In this document: positions 7,255 through 15,601 of the stretch, in pieces
Layout: every line of letters starts with the position of its first letter
How positions within the stretch are numbered: position 1 is the stretch's first letter
NCBI GenBank assembly: GCA_964583095.1
Contig: CAZOVB010000017.1
Span: 1 to 64,000, forward strand
From: CAZOVB01 sp964583095
GTDB lineage: Bacteria; Planctomycetota; Phycisphaerae; SM23-33
Reading direction: 5' to 3'
DNA length: 64,000 bases
The notes under the pieces: model-generated
Seen by the model: the letters and a program-made list of their open reading frames with translations, nothing else
The model's database searches: none
What the model was told of the DNA's origin: nothing
Position numbers and translations under genes: made by a program

Positions 7255-8568
7255 ATGAATGAAAACCCACCCACCGTGGCCATCATCGCCCTTGGCTGCC
7301 CGAAAAACCTGATCGATGCCGAGAGGCTCCTGGCCATTCTGGCCGAGAACGGATGCCTGGTCGGCGCGCCGCTGGAAGAAGCAGATGTAGCCCTGATCAA
7401 TACCTGCGGCTTCCTGGCGTCGGCCCGGGCCGAAGCGATCGATGCCATCGAGCAGTGTCTCCAGCGCAAGGCCCAGGGGCTCCTGAGGAAGGTGATCGTG
7501 GCCGGCTGCCTGCCCAGCCTTCCCGGCCAGACGGAGCTGGACTTCTCCCGGGTCGACGGCGTGATCGGTGTCAACAATCGCCAGGACATCCTTGAGGCGG
7601 TGCTTGGTGAAACTCCGGTTCGCCGCGTGGAGACCCTCCCGGCCCCGGCCTGCTCCGACAGCCCGCGCCTGCGACTCACCCCGCCCCATACCGCCTACCT
7701 TCGCATCGCCGAAGGGTGCAGCCGACGCTGCAGCTACTGCACGATCCCCGACATTCGGGGACCGTTGCGGTCCAAGCCAGCCGAGACGGTCCTGGCCGAA
7801 GCGGAAGAACTCCTGGCCGACGGGGCCGTGGAACTCAACATCATCGCACAGGATACCACCGCCTACGGACGCGACCTGGGTGATACGGATCTGGCCGACC
7901 TGCTGGGCCGGCTCAACGACCTGGAAGGCGCCCGCTGGCTGCGGCTGCTCTATACGTATCCCCAGGGCTTCGACGGGAAGCTCATCGAGACCCTGGCCGG
8001 GTGTGAGCACATCCTGCCCTACATTGACATGCCCCTCCAGCACATCGATGACGACATCCTGTGCAGGATGGGGCGGGGCGTGGGGCGAGACGCGATCGAG
8101 TCGTTGCTGGAAACCCTTCGCGACCGCATCGACAACCTGGCCCTGCGGACGACGTTCATCGTTGGTTTCCCCGGCGAGACCGATGCCCAGTTCCGCACGC
8201 TGCTGGAATTCGTCGGCCGCCAACGGTTCCAGGCTGCCGGGGTGTTTGCGTTTTCTCCCGAGCCCGGGACGCCCGCAGCGGCCATGAAGGACCAGGTTCC
8301 CGAGGCGCTCAAACAGGAACGTCTCGAAGAGCTCATGCTTGCCCAGCAGGAGATCGCCTTCCGGGCCAACGAGGCCCTGGTGGGTGAGGATTTGACGGTT
8401 CTCGTCGACGGTCTGGATGAGGAAGGCAGATGCATCGGCCGCAGTGTCCACCAGGCGCCGGATGTCGATAGCTTCTGCTTTCTGACCGACCCGCAAAGCC
8501 AGGGGCAATTCCTCCAGGCCCGCGTCGTCGGCTGGGACGATTACGACCTGATCGTCCAGCCCTGCTGA
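7255..8568 (+). CDS. rimO: Ribosomal protein S12 methylthiotransferase RimO
   Basis: A 437-residue radical-SAM enzyme that adds a methylthio group to the conserved aspartate of ribosomal protein S12. The N-terminal UPF0004 domain carries three cysteines of the auxiliary iron-sulfur cluster (LGCPKN, INTCGF, AGCLP). The radical-SAM core has CSRRCSYC at about residue 158, and the C-terminus is a TRAM domain. LGCPKNLIDAE and the length distinguish RimO from MiaB. The ribosome binding site before ATG 7255 is weak. It sits alone between a terminator-like structure and the leuB promoter. Confidence 0.95.
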   Translation: MNENPPTVAIIALGCPKNLIDAERLLAILAENGCLVGAPLEEADVALINTCGFLASARAEAIDAIEQCLQRKAQGLLRKVIVAGCLPSLPGQTELDFSRVDGVIGVNNRQDILEAVLGETPVRRVETLPAPACSDSPRLRLTPPHTAYLRIAEGCSRRCSYCTIPDIRGPLRSKPAETVLAEAEELLADGAVELNIIAQDTTAYGRDLGDTDLADLLGRLNDLEGARWLRLLYTYPQGFDGKLIETLAGCEHILPYIDMPLQHIDDDILCRMGRGVGRDAIESLLETLRDRIDNLALRTTFIVGFPGETDAQFRTLLEFVGRQRFQAAGVFAFSPEPGTPAAAMKDQVPEALKQERLEELMLAQQEIAFRANEALVGEDLTVLVDGLDEEGRCIGRSVHQAPDVDSFCFLTDPQSQGQFLQARVVGWDDYDLIVQPC

Positions 8569-8623
8569 GACGCCGCAGGGCTTGGCTCATTCGCTGCGGC
8601 GGGCGGTGTTCCGGGGCAAGGAA

Positions 8624-8651
8624 TTGACCGGGGAGAAGAGAGGGATATAAT
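8624..8651 (+). promoter_or_regulatory. Putative leuB promoter
   Basis: TTGACC (8624-8629) and a perfect TATAAT (8646-8651), 16 bases apart, lie 33 bases before the leuB start codon. Confidence 0.6.
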
Positions 8652-8683
8652 GGGCGGTTTGCCCCTGATTCGATCGAGATACC

Positions 8684-9754
8684 ATGACAGAGACAACCCG
8701 TTATCGCATTGCACTGCTCCCCGGAGACGGCATCGGCCAGGAGATTACAGACGAGGCCGTCAAGATCCTCCGGGCCGTTGGCCGCCGGTTCGGACACACC
8801 TTCGATACGGTCGAGTATCCGATCGGTTGGAAGGCCATCGATTCCTACGGGCAAGCCCTGCCCGATGAGATCCGCGAGGCCTGCGCATCTCACCAGGCGA
8901 TCTTCCTCGGGGCGGTAGGCCTGCCCGGTCGCGATGAAACCCTCCCCCAGGAAGAGAGACCCGAGCGGGCGGTTCTGCTGCCGCTTCGCGAGGGGAACTT
9001 CGCGAACCTTCGTCCGGTCTGGCAGCCCGAGTGCATGGCCCGGCCTGGTAAGGAGGCTGTGGACATCCTCATCGTTCGGGAACTCAATGGCGGAATCTAC
9101 ACCGGTGAGCCCCGAGGGCGACGGGAGATCGACGGGGTCGTTGAAGCCATCGACACTATGCGGTACTCCCAGCCGGAGGTCGAACGAATCGTGGCCCTGG
9201 CTTTCGAGGCGGCCATGCATCGCGGCCAGAAGATCTGCTCGGTCGACAAGGCCAACATCCTGGCCAGTTCGGCCCTGTGGCGCGAGGTGGTGGAAGATGT
9301 GGCCAGGCGCTATCCCGAGGTGGAACTGCGTCATCAACTGGTAGACTCAGCCGCTCCGCAGCTTGTCCAGCATCCCGAGGCGTTTGATGTCCTGGTCACG
9401 GGAAACATGTTCGGGGATATTCTTTCGGACCTTGCCGGCGTGCTGGCCGGTTCGCTGGGGATGCTGCCCTCGGCCTGCGTGGGCGGCGAGGTGGGGCTTT
9501 TCGAGCCTGCCCACGGCTCGGCCCCGGACATCATGGGCAAGGATCAGGCCAACCCGATCGCCTCGATTCTGACCATGGGCATGCTCCTGGAGCACGCCCT
9601 GGAGATGCACGAGGAAGCCCTGACCGTTCGACAGGCCCTTCTGGACGTCCTCGAGCAGGGGCATCGGACGCCGGATATCATGGCCGAAGGGGCCACCCAG
9701 GTCGGATGCAGTCGAATGGGCGACCTGATCGCGCAGCGCATCGAGGCCGGTTGA
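8684..9754 (+). CDS. leuB: 3-isopropylmalate dehydrogenase
   Basis: A 356-residue enzyme of the isocitrate/isopropylmalate dehydrogenase family, catalysing the NAD-dependent oxidative decarboxylation step of leucine synthesis. It shows LLPGDGIGQEI at the N-terminus, VRELNGGIYTGEPRG for substrate binding, DKANIL, VDSAAPQLV, the metal-binding NMFGDILSD, and the NAD-binding EPAHGSAPDIMGKDQANP. The RELxGGIYxGEPRG form and the length fit LeuB better than isocitrate or tartrate dehydrogenase. It stands alone, without leuA, leuC or leuD nearby. It has its own promoter upstream. Confidence 0.92.
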   Translation: MTETTRYRIALLPGDGIGQEITDEAVKILRAVGRRFGHTFDTVEYPIGWKAIDSYGQALPDEIREACASHQAIFLGAVGLPGRDETLPQEERPERAVLLPLREGNFANLRPVWQPECMARPGKEAVDILIVRELNGGIYTGEPRGRREIDGVVEAIDTMRYSQPEVERIVALAFEAAMHRGQKICSVDKANILASSALWREVVEDVARRYPEVELRHQLVDSAAPQLVQHPEAFDVLVTGNMFGDILSDLAGVLAGSLGMLPSACVGGEVGLFEPAHGSAPDIMGKDQANPIASILTMGMLLEHALEMHEEALTVRQALLDVLEQGHRTPDIMAEGATQVGCSRMGDLIAQRIEAG

Positions 9755-9810
9755 GCCTCGTGCCGGATCCATGGCTCCGGCGGAGGAGTATCCAGGTGTC
9801 CCGCGGCGGG

Positions 9811-10359
9811 CTATTCCGTCGCGCCGGCGGGGTGGTTCTCCAGGATCCAGTTGACAAACGCCTTGGCCAGGCCATCGGCCTTTTTCTCAACTCCCAGGTT
9901 CACGCGGTTGGTGGATCGTCCGATGCAGGTGGCGATTCCAAGGACCCTTCCCGTCTGGGCATCGACCATTCGGGTTCGCACAATCACTTCCTCCAGCGGG
10001 CCGAAGGCCTTGTCGATCATGTCGGTCATCTCGAAGTAAAGCACATCGCCTTCCAGGCGGAGCGTTTTGCCGGAGGTCCGGGGCGGGAGCGGGCTCTGGG
10101 CGAGTTTTTCCCGGAATTTGGCCTGAACCATTGTCATGAACCCAGGGGGCAACTGGTTGTACTCATCGGAGAAGCTGCCCAACTCAAAGCGGGTATATTC
10201 GCCCAGGGGGCGGGCGCCCGGCGTTGAATCGACCTGCTGGACTTCCGCGTAGACTCCCTTGGAGCCCTTGAAGAGCCCCACGCCTTCCTTGACCAGGGTG
10301 CTGCAGCCTGTGGAAGCGATGAGGGTTGCTACGACCAGGGCCATCGATGCTGTCTTCAT
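9811..10359 (-). CDS. Lipoprotein, possibly DUF4410-like
   Basis: A 182-residue predicted lipoprotein. The N-terminus is a short signal peptide ending in the lipobox ASTGC at about residue 19. The mature part contains LRLEGDVLYFEMTD and VRTRMVDAQTGRVLG, a pattern seen in small envelope proteins of the DUF4410/DUF3313 sort; that assignment is tentative. The start at 10359 is chosen for its signal peptide and the GGAG just upstream. It lies 61 bases downstream of the membrane protein gene on the same strand, so the two may be co-transcribed. Confidence 0.6.
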   Translation of the reverse strand: MKTASMALVVATLIASTGCSTLVKEGVGLFKGSKGVYAEVQQVDSTPGARPLGEYTRFELGSFSDEYNQLPPGFMTMVQAKFREKLAQSPLPPRTSGKTLRLEGDVLYFEMTDMIDKAFGPLEEVIVRTRMVDAQTGRVLGIATCIGRSTNRVNLGVEKKADGLAKAFVNWILENHPAGATE

Positions 10360-10420
10360 TCTGTTCTCCGTCGGGGAAGTCAAGTATTGGGTGTGACCAA
10401 AGCACTCGAAAGATACTTCG

Positions 10421-12145
10421 TCACGGCGCGTCGGATTCTTCCGGAAGATCCGGAGAATCAGCACTTTCTTCGTCGGACCTGTACTGGAGCAGTTGGAAGA
10501 ACTGCCCGTCGGGGCTCTCGGGGACCGGCTGGAAAACATCCGAGAGCTTCTGGGCGTCTTCCTTCTCGGCCAGCAGCAGCCACAGGGGAACCTTGTTATA
10601 GGGTGGCCGGGAGGAAAGATCCTCGATCCATCGGGCAATCGCTTCAGGATCGAGTTGCCCCGTAGCTCCCGTCAGCAGGGCGCGCTGATCCTGAAGGATC
10701 CGCCACCACCGATTGAGTCGGTCGGCCCCGAGATACCGGGTGTACTGGATATCCTGGGCGCTGGCCAGCAGGGACCTGCGGCTGCGCATCCTGAACTCGA
10801 TATCCTCGGTAAGCACGACCGTATCGAGGGGCGAGTTTTCCCGCACCCAGTCGGCCAGGCGGACCAGTTCGGCGTTGTGTCGGTTTCTAAAGTGCAGCTC
10901 CTGGACATGCAGGGGCTTGTTCTCCTCTTCCAGGAAGGAGGTGGCCTGGTCGTACATGGTTCTCTTGGCCACCCGCAGGTTGTCCGAGGGCAGCAGCCAG
11001 ATCACCGCCGGCAGGGCCAGTCCCGCCTGGACGAGCCCCTTGTGATGGCGCACCATGCGGAGCAGATGGGTAGCGGCCGAGCCGAAGAGGACATGGGCGC
11101 CGAACATCACCAGCACCGATGCCTGGAGGAACCCCAGGGCCAGGGGGGTCGATCCGCTCCAGAAGCCCAGGAGCTGCCCGGCCGCCTGGAAGCCCAGTGA
11201 GACGACCAGTGCTGTGCCCATCAGCCAGATCCAGAAACGGTTGTTTCGGACGGGATAGCGGCTCAGGGGCAGCAGGACGGCCACGGCGGGGATCAGAATA
11301 ATCGAGGCCCGCAGCAGCCAGCTGAGCAGGGCGTCGAGCAGTTCGGGATAGAGCACGGCCATCTCGGCGGTCCTCATGGCCTGCTGGATGGCTTGGCCAG
11401 CCGGCTCGGCCGATGCCCCCAGTCGGCCCCGAAGCGTGAGGAAATAGGCCCCGTAGGGCAGCATGGCCACCAGCGAGGCCAGGATGCAGGCCATGGCCAT
11501 CGGCCAGGCCCAGGGGGCGAACTTCCGTCGCCCCAGGTAGGTCAGAACCAGCACGAGGGTGAGGTTTATGGACGTCGGCAGGTGGATATTGCCCATGAGC
11601 CCGACGAAGATGAACACCAGCACGAGCCGCCAGTCCTTCTCATGATCCAGAAAAGCCAGGACCACCAGGGGCGTCGCTGCCAGACAGGCCGAAGCCGGGG
11701 TGATCGATTCGAGCGATCCGACCCCCCAGAACCAGCGCCCCAGACAGTTGGTCACCGCCATGGAGAGCACGGATGCATAGACCGAAACCGACCAGAGCTT
11801 GGTCTGGCGGTATATCAGCGCGTACATTCCCGCCAGGTGCAGCAGGACGAATCCCACCACAAAGCACCGGAACGCCAGGGTCGGATCCTCAAAGCCTGTC
11901 GGAACCAGAACCAGTTCCATGATACCCAGAAAGGCAGGGCTGTTGAGCCGCCAGAGCTGCGTCCGGCCGTAAACCGTGTCGGTCGGGAAGAGCGAATGGT
12001 ATTCCCCCCGCAGGGCCGAGGTAGCGATGTGCGTCTGGGTCCGGCTGATCTGGTCGTCGAAGACGGCCAGGTACCCCGAAGAGGCCGCCACGAGGGCCAG
12101 AATGAGCCCTGCTGTCAAATGTCGGGGTCTGGGCCTGTGTCGCAT
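10421..12145 (-). CDS. Polytopic membrane protein of unknown function
   Basis: A 574-residue protein with about ten hydrophobic helices between residues 10 and 400 and a soluble C-terminal domain of some 170 residues. The C-terminal domain contains LADWVRENSPLDTVVLTEDIEFRMRSRRS, cut here for length in the motif sense to WVRENSPLDTVVL and FRMRSRRS. This layout resembles large planctomycete membrane proteins such as DUF6798 or GT-C-fold glycosyltransferases, but no catalytic motif is clear. It is divergent from tilS. The final residues are acidic and proline-rich. I cannot name the function. Confidence 0.55.
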   Translation of the reverse strand: MRHRPRPRHLTAGLILALVAASSGYLAVFDDQISRTQTHIATSALRGEYHSLFPTDTVYGRTQLWRLNSPAFLGIMELVLVPTGFEDPTLAFRCFVVGFVLLHLAGMYALIYRQTKLWSVSVYASVLSMAVTNCLGRWFWGVGSLESITPASACLAATPLVVLAFLDHEKDWRLVLVFIFVGLMGNIHLPTSINLTLVLVLTYLGRRKFAPWAWPMAMACILASLVAMLPYGAYFLTLRGRLGASAEPAGQAIQQAMRTAEMAVLYPELLDALLSWLLRASIILIPAVAVLLPLSRYPVRNNRFWIWLMGTALVVSLGFQAAGQLLGFWSGSTPLALGFLQASVLVMFGAHVLFGSAATHLLRMVRHHKGLVQAGLALPAVIWLLPSDNLRVAKRTMYDQATSFLEEENKPLHVQELHFRNRHNAELVRLADWVRENSPLDTVVLTEDIEFRMRSRRSLLASAQDIQYTRYLGADRLNRWWRILQDQRALLTGATGQLDPEAIARWIEDLSSRPPYNKVPLWLLLAEKEDAQKLSDVFQPVPESPDGQFFQLLQYRSDEESADSPDLPEESDAP

Positions 12146-12271
12146 AAGCTTGGAGGCTGTGGGCTCAGGTGCGTTCCGGAAGGAATTGCACTGGGGCAGG
12201 GGGCTTGGCGATGGTAAGATGCTTCGATAGCACTGGTGTTCCTTGTTGTCCCGGCCGGTCAGGGGCCTGTT

Positions 12272-13702
12272 GTGAGCGATACCGAAACCAATACGTCCGA
12301 TTTCATCCGGACCGTCTCGGTCTATATCGACCGGAGCGGGTTGATTGCTGAAGGTTCCCGGGTGGTACTGGGCGTCTCGGGTGGACCCGACAGTGTAGCG
12401 ATGACCGAGGCGCTTTGTCTACTGGCTCCCCAGAGGCGATGGGAATTGCACGTGGCCCACCTGGACCACGGCCTGCGGAGTGAATCGGGCCAGGATGCCC
12501 AGTGGGTCTCTCAACTGGCCCGGCGTCTGGGCCTGACCTGTCACCAGCGCCGGGAGGACATTGCCCGGATCAGCGCCCGCGAGTCGATGGGAATCGAGGA
12601 GACCTCCCGCCGAGCCCGTTACGCATTTCTGCGGCAGACCGCGCGGCAGGTCCAGGCCTCGCATGTGGCAGTGGCCCATCACCGCGACGACCAGGTCGAG
12701 ACCGTCCTGCAGCGGCTCTTTCGCGGGACCCACCTGCGGGGCCTGGAGGGCATGAGGCCCCGGCGAAGGCTTGGTCCCGGGGTGGCCCTGGTTCGACCGT
12801 TGCTGGGCGTTTCGCGGGAACAGATCCTGGGCTGGCTTGGGGCCCGCAGGATCGGTTTCCGCCAAGACCCGACCAATCGCCAGACACGCTTCGATCGCAA
12901 CTTCATTCGCTGTGAACTGCTTCCCTTGCTGCGTGATCGTCTCAATCCACGGGTGGACGAAGCCGTGGCCAGGGTCGCCCAGGCCGCCGGCAAAGCAGAC
13001 GCTTATCTCCGCAGACAGGCCCGGCGACACCTGGCCACGGCCACCGTGGCCGCCAGCGACCGAGAACTGGAACTGGATGCCCGGCAGTTATCGCGGCTGG
13101 ATCCTGCCGTGTTGGGCGTTTGCATCCGTTTGATGTTCGAACGGCTGGGCCAGGGACTCAAAGACATCAGTACCGAGCATTTTCGCCGCATCGAGGGGAT
13201 GATCCTCTCATGTGAATCGGCTTCGACCCTCCTGCCCGGGAAGGTTCAAGTAACCTGCAGCGACTCCCGGCTGACGCTTCGCGTTGTCGAACAGATCCCC
13301 GATGAACTGCCCAGCTCAGAGGCTCTCCTGAAGGTGCCCGGAGAGGTGCAGTGGGGCGGCTTGAACATCGACTGTCGCCTGCTAAAGCCGGAGCATCCCG
13401 AGGCGCTGCCCGGCTGGAAGCCTCCGGAAATGACCTCCGAGGTCCTGGATTACGGGGCGATTCGGGGAAATCTGACGGTGCGACCCCGACGGGAGGGCGA
13501 TGCCTTCGTGCCCCTCGGAGCCCCGGGGACCCAGAACGTGGGCGACTTTCTGACCAACGTCAAGGCCTCTCCGCGACTGCGACGCCGCGTGCTGTGCATC
13601 TGCGATGCCCAGGGGATCGTCTATCTCTGTCCGTTCCGGATCGCCCAGAGGGTTCGTTTGACCGACCAAACCCGGAAGGTCCTGCGAATCAGCGTCCGGT
13701 GA
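12272..13702 (+). CDS. tilS: tRNA(Ile)-lysidine synthase
   Basis: A 476-residue enzyme that attaches lysine to the wobble cytidine of the isoleucine CAU-anticodon tRNA, making it read AUA. The PP-loop motif SGGPDS lies near residue 37. LDHGLR, HHRDDQVET and R-x-FRGT form the usual ATP and tRNA site, followed by PLL and the TilS substrate-binding domain. The C-terminal domain has VRPRREGDAF and GDFLTN. GTG 12272 is preferred because AGGGG precedes it; an in-frame GTG at 12236 would add 12 residues with no ribosome binding site. Just downstream is the DUF6263 gene. Confidence 0.93.
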   Translation: MSDTETNTSDFIRTVSVYIDRSGLIAEGSRVVLGVSGGPDSVAMTEALCLLAPQRRWELHVAHLDHGLRSESGQDAQWVSQLARRLGLTCHQRREDIARISARESMGIEETSRRARYAFLRQTARQVQASHVAVAHHRDDQVETVLQRLFRGTHLRGLEGMRPRRRLGPGVALVRPLLGVSREQILGWLGARRIGFRQDPTNRQTRFDRNFIRCELLPLLRDRLNPRVDEAVARVAQAAGKADAYLRRQARRHLATATVAASDRELELDARQLSRLDPAVLGVCIRLMFERLGQGLKDISTEHFRRIEGMILSCESASTLLPGKVQVTCSDSRLTLRVVEQIPDELPSSEALLKVPGEVQWGGLNIDCRLLKPEHPEALPGWKPPEMTSEVLDYGAIRGNLTVRPRREGDAFVPLGAPGTQNVGDFLTNVKASPRLRRRVLCICDAQGIVYLCPFRIAQRVRLTDQTRKVLRISVR

Positions 13703-13798
13703 CAAATGAAGCCTTTTCGGAACTTCTCGTATCGGGTAACGTCCAAGCAGTCGAGCCGGCGTGTTTCGGCTGCGATGCGTTTACAGAAAGGATTGCCC

Positions 13799-14791
13799 AT
13801 GGTCGTTTCGCGACCCTTTGTCGGAAAACTTCTCATTGCCGGTCTTGTGCTTTTTTCGTCACTGGCCTTTGCCCAGGAGGAGCCGGCCCCGGCCCCGCCC
13901 GCTAAGGAGATTCCGGCCTATTCGCTGCGAATGAAGCTGCCGGCCGGTCGATGGCTGCTCAGCCAGGAGCATCAGAGCCAATCGTCGACCACCGTCGAAG
14001 GCAAGGACGTGCCCGGACAGAGCGCTACCTTGAGCACAGCGGTTCTGCTGGATATTCAGGATCTTCCCGACGGAGGCAGGAAGATCGACCTGGAGGTCAA
14101 GTCCCTGGCGATGACGCTGGAAGTCGCCAAGGCCAAGATGGTTTTCGATTCCCAGGCCCAGCGGGGGCAGAGCCCGCTGCTGAAGCAGTTGGTCGGTCCG
14201 TTGGTCGGGGCCAAGGGCACGATGATTCTCAACAAGGACGGAAAGGTCTCCCAGAGCGCCTTTGCCGAGGATCTCTGGGAGCAGGTGGCGCAGAACCAGC
14301 CCCAACTGGCCGAGATGCTCAAGGACCTCAAGGCGCTCTCCGCGTCGCAGTTGAGCGGGCAGGAGTTCGATGGTGCGGTGGCCATGCTGCCCGAAGAGGC
14401 CAAATCCGTCGGAGACACGTGGCAACGCGAGTTGCAGCGCAGAATTCAGCCCCTGGGGCCTTTGAACGTCCGCTATCAGTGCCGGTTCCGGGAGCTTCGC
14501 GACACCCAGGCCGGTCAGGTTGCCCGGGTGGCATTCGAGGCGGATGTTTCAGTCGCCAAGGCCGGGGGGGAAGTGCTCATGGGCGAGGCGAAGATCATCC
14601 TGGACAGCTTCACAGCCAAGCAGAACGGCACAGTGGAACTGTTTGTCGAGAGCAAGCTTCCGTCCCTGTATGACACCCGGCAGGAGGCTGAGTCGCTGAT
14701 GCGGGTGACCGATCGTCTCGGCAAGACCCGGCAGGTATCGGTTCTCCGCAAGAGCCGCACCGTGCTGAAGATCTCCGCGGCCCAGGAATAG
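13799..14791 (+). CDS. DUF6263-type exported protein
   Basis: A 330-residue secreted or periplasmic protein. ATG 13799 yields a clean signal peptide (hydrophobic LLIAGLVLFSSLAFA, cleavage before QEE), and AAAGGA lies upstream; the frame is open from 13706 but the extra residues would bury the signal. The mature protein has two similar-looking beta-rich halves and a repeated theme of L-x-L-K-x-P, which I associate with DUF6263 of planctomycetes. Function unknown. It starts 97 bases after tilS and could share its transcript. Confidence 0.6.
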   Translation: MVVSRPFVGKLLIAGLVLFSSLAFAQEEPAPAPPAKEIPAYSLRMKLPAGRWLLSQEHQSQSSTTVEGKDVPGQSATLSTAVLLDIQDLPDGGRKIDLEVKSLAMTLEVAKAKMVFDSQAQRGQSPLLKQLVGPLVGAKGTMILNKDGKVSQSAFAEDLWEQVAQNQPQLAEMLKDLKALSASQLSGQEFDGAVAMLPEEAKSVGDTWQRELQRRIQPLGPLNVRYQCRFRELRDTQAGQVARVAFEADVSVAKAGGEVLMGEAKIILDSFTAKQNGTVELFVESKLPSLYDTRQEAESLMRVTDRLGKTRQVSVLRKSRTVLKISAAQE

Positions 14792-14797
14792 AAGCTG

Positions 14798-15100
14798 CTA
14801 TGGCTTTCTCGGCCAGGACGGCCCCAGGAGCATTTCCAGGGCGGCGTTGGCTGCGGTGAGCCCGAAGATTCCCGGCAGGGTCGGCAAAGAGCCCAGCACC
14901 CGGCGGGGCCTGCCGCGCTGCTCGTTTCGGGCCAGTCGGGCCAGAACAGGCCAGTCCTCGGGCTTGGCAGCATTGACGGCCCATCGCTTCACTCCGCACG
15001 AGGCGGCATCTTCAAGAAGTTCCGGCAGACGGCTGCGTAATTCCGGCTGGCAAAGGTGTACATGGATGTCGATCAGGCTGGTCTGGGCCACGTCCCCCAT
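14798..15100 (-). pseudogene. Chimeric remnant: TatD N-terminus joined to E1-like C-terminus
   Basis: A 100-residue open frame. Residues 1-58 look like the start of a TatD-family metal-dependent hydrolase (LIDIHVHL with the first two metal histidines, then GVKRWAVNAAKPEDWP). Residues 65-95 (GSLPTLPGIFGLTAANAAL) instead resemble the end of a ThiF/E1-like adenylating protein such as TcdA. The intervening domains of both are missing, so an internal deletion between two once-adjacent genes is the simplest account. It could still be expressed, but it lacks most metal ligands and the ATP site. The assignment of the second half is tentative. Confidence 0.5.
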
Positions 15101-15145
15101 AGTGGAGAAATTCCTGCCCGAGGCAAGGGTCTGCTCCCGGGTCTG

Positions 15146-15403
15146 TCAGTCCTGCCGGCCGGGTTTGCAGTACGAGGCGAACGCCTTTTGCAGGAAGGAG
15201 GCAGAATCCTGCGGCGCTTCGGGCAGAGGCCATGAGTCCCGGGTCCGCTCGGCCTGGAGGTACTCCTCCCGGGTGAACTCCAGGTCCGCCTGCTTGACCA
15301 GCGACCAGAACTGATCGGCCGTCCGTGCGGATCGGGCTTGCTGGAAGAAATCGTCGTCCTCGGACATGCGGTCCAGAAACGATAGTGCATCCTCAATTGA
15401 CAT
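15146..15403 (-). CDS. Nif11-like domain small protein
   Basis: An 85-residue acidic protein. MSIEDALSFLDRMSEDDDF, A-R-S-A-R-T-A-D-Q-F-W, and F-T-R-E-E-Y follow the Nif11 pattern (MSxExAxxFLxxxxxD..., then xxGxxFTxxE). Nif11-like domains occur in nitrogen-fixation loci and as leader sequences of ribosomally made peptides. Here there is no double-glycine cleavage site and only a short tail with one cysteine, so a modified-peptide precursor is unlikely. AGGAG lies seven bases before the start. It follows the hybrid kinase on the same strand, 198 bases downstream, with a GC-rich hairpin in between at about 15455-15473. Confidence 0.65.
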   Translation of the reverse strand: MSIEDALSFLDRMSEDDDFFQQARSARTADQFWSLVKQADLEFTREEYLQAERTRDSWPLPEAPQDSASFLQKAFASYCKPGRQD

Positions 15404-15601
15404 CCGTATTCTCCTGGCCCATTTTCAACGCCCCCTTGTTGCCGGGCCCATGCGGGCCGGGCGAATTGAGCAACTGTGAATCCTGTCCCTCCTCGTCAGT
15501 ATCATCGGCGCCCGTTGGGGGAGGCTTGATTATCCGTTCAGCGTGAAAACTCCCGTCGGGTCGGGGGGGGCAATCGGGCCGGCCGAGGCGATCCCCAGCA
15601 G

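Noticed and set aside
6980..7258. A 92-codon frame before rimO
   Set aside because: It begins inside a strong terminator hairpin and is Arg/Leu-rich without a ribosome binding site.
15146..15403. Nif11-like gene as precursor of a modified peptide
   Set aside because: There is no double-glycine cleavage site, only a short tail with one cysteine, and no modification enzyme nearby.
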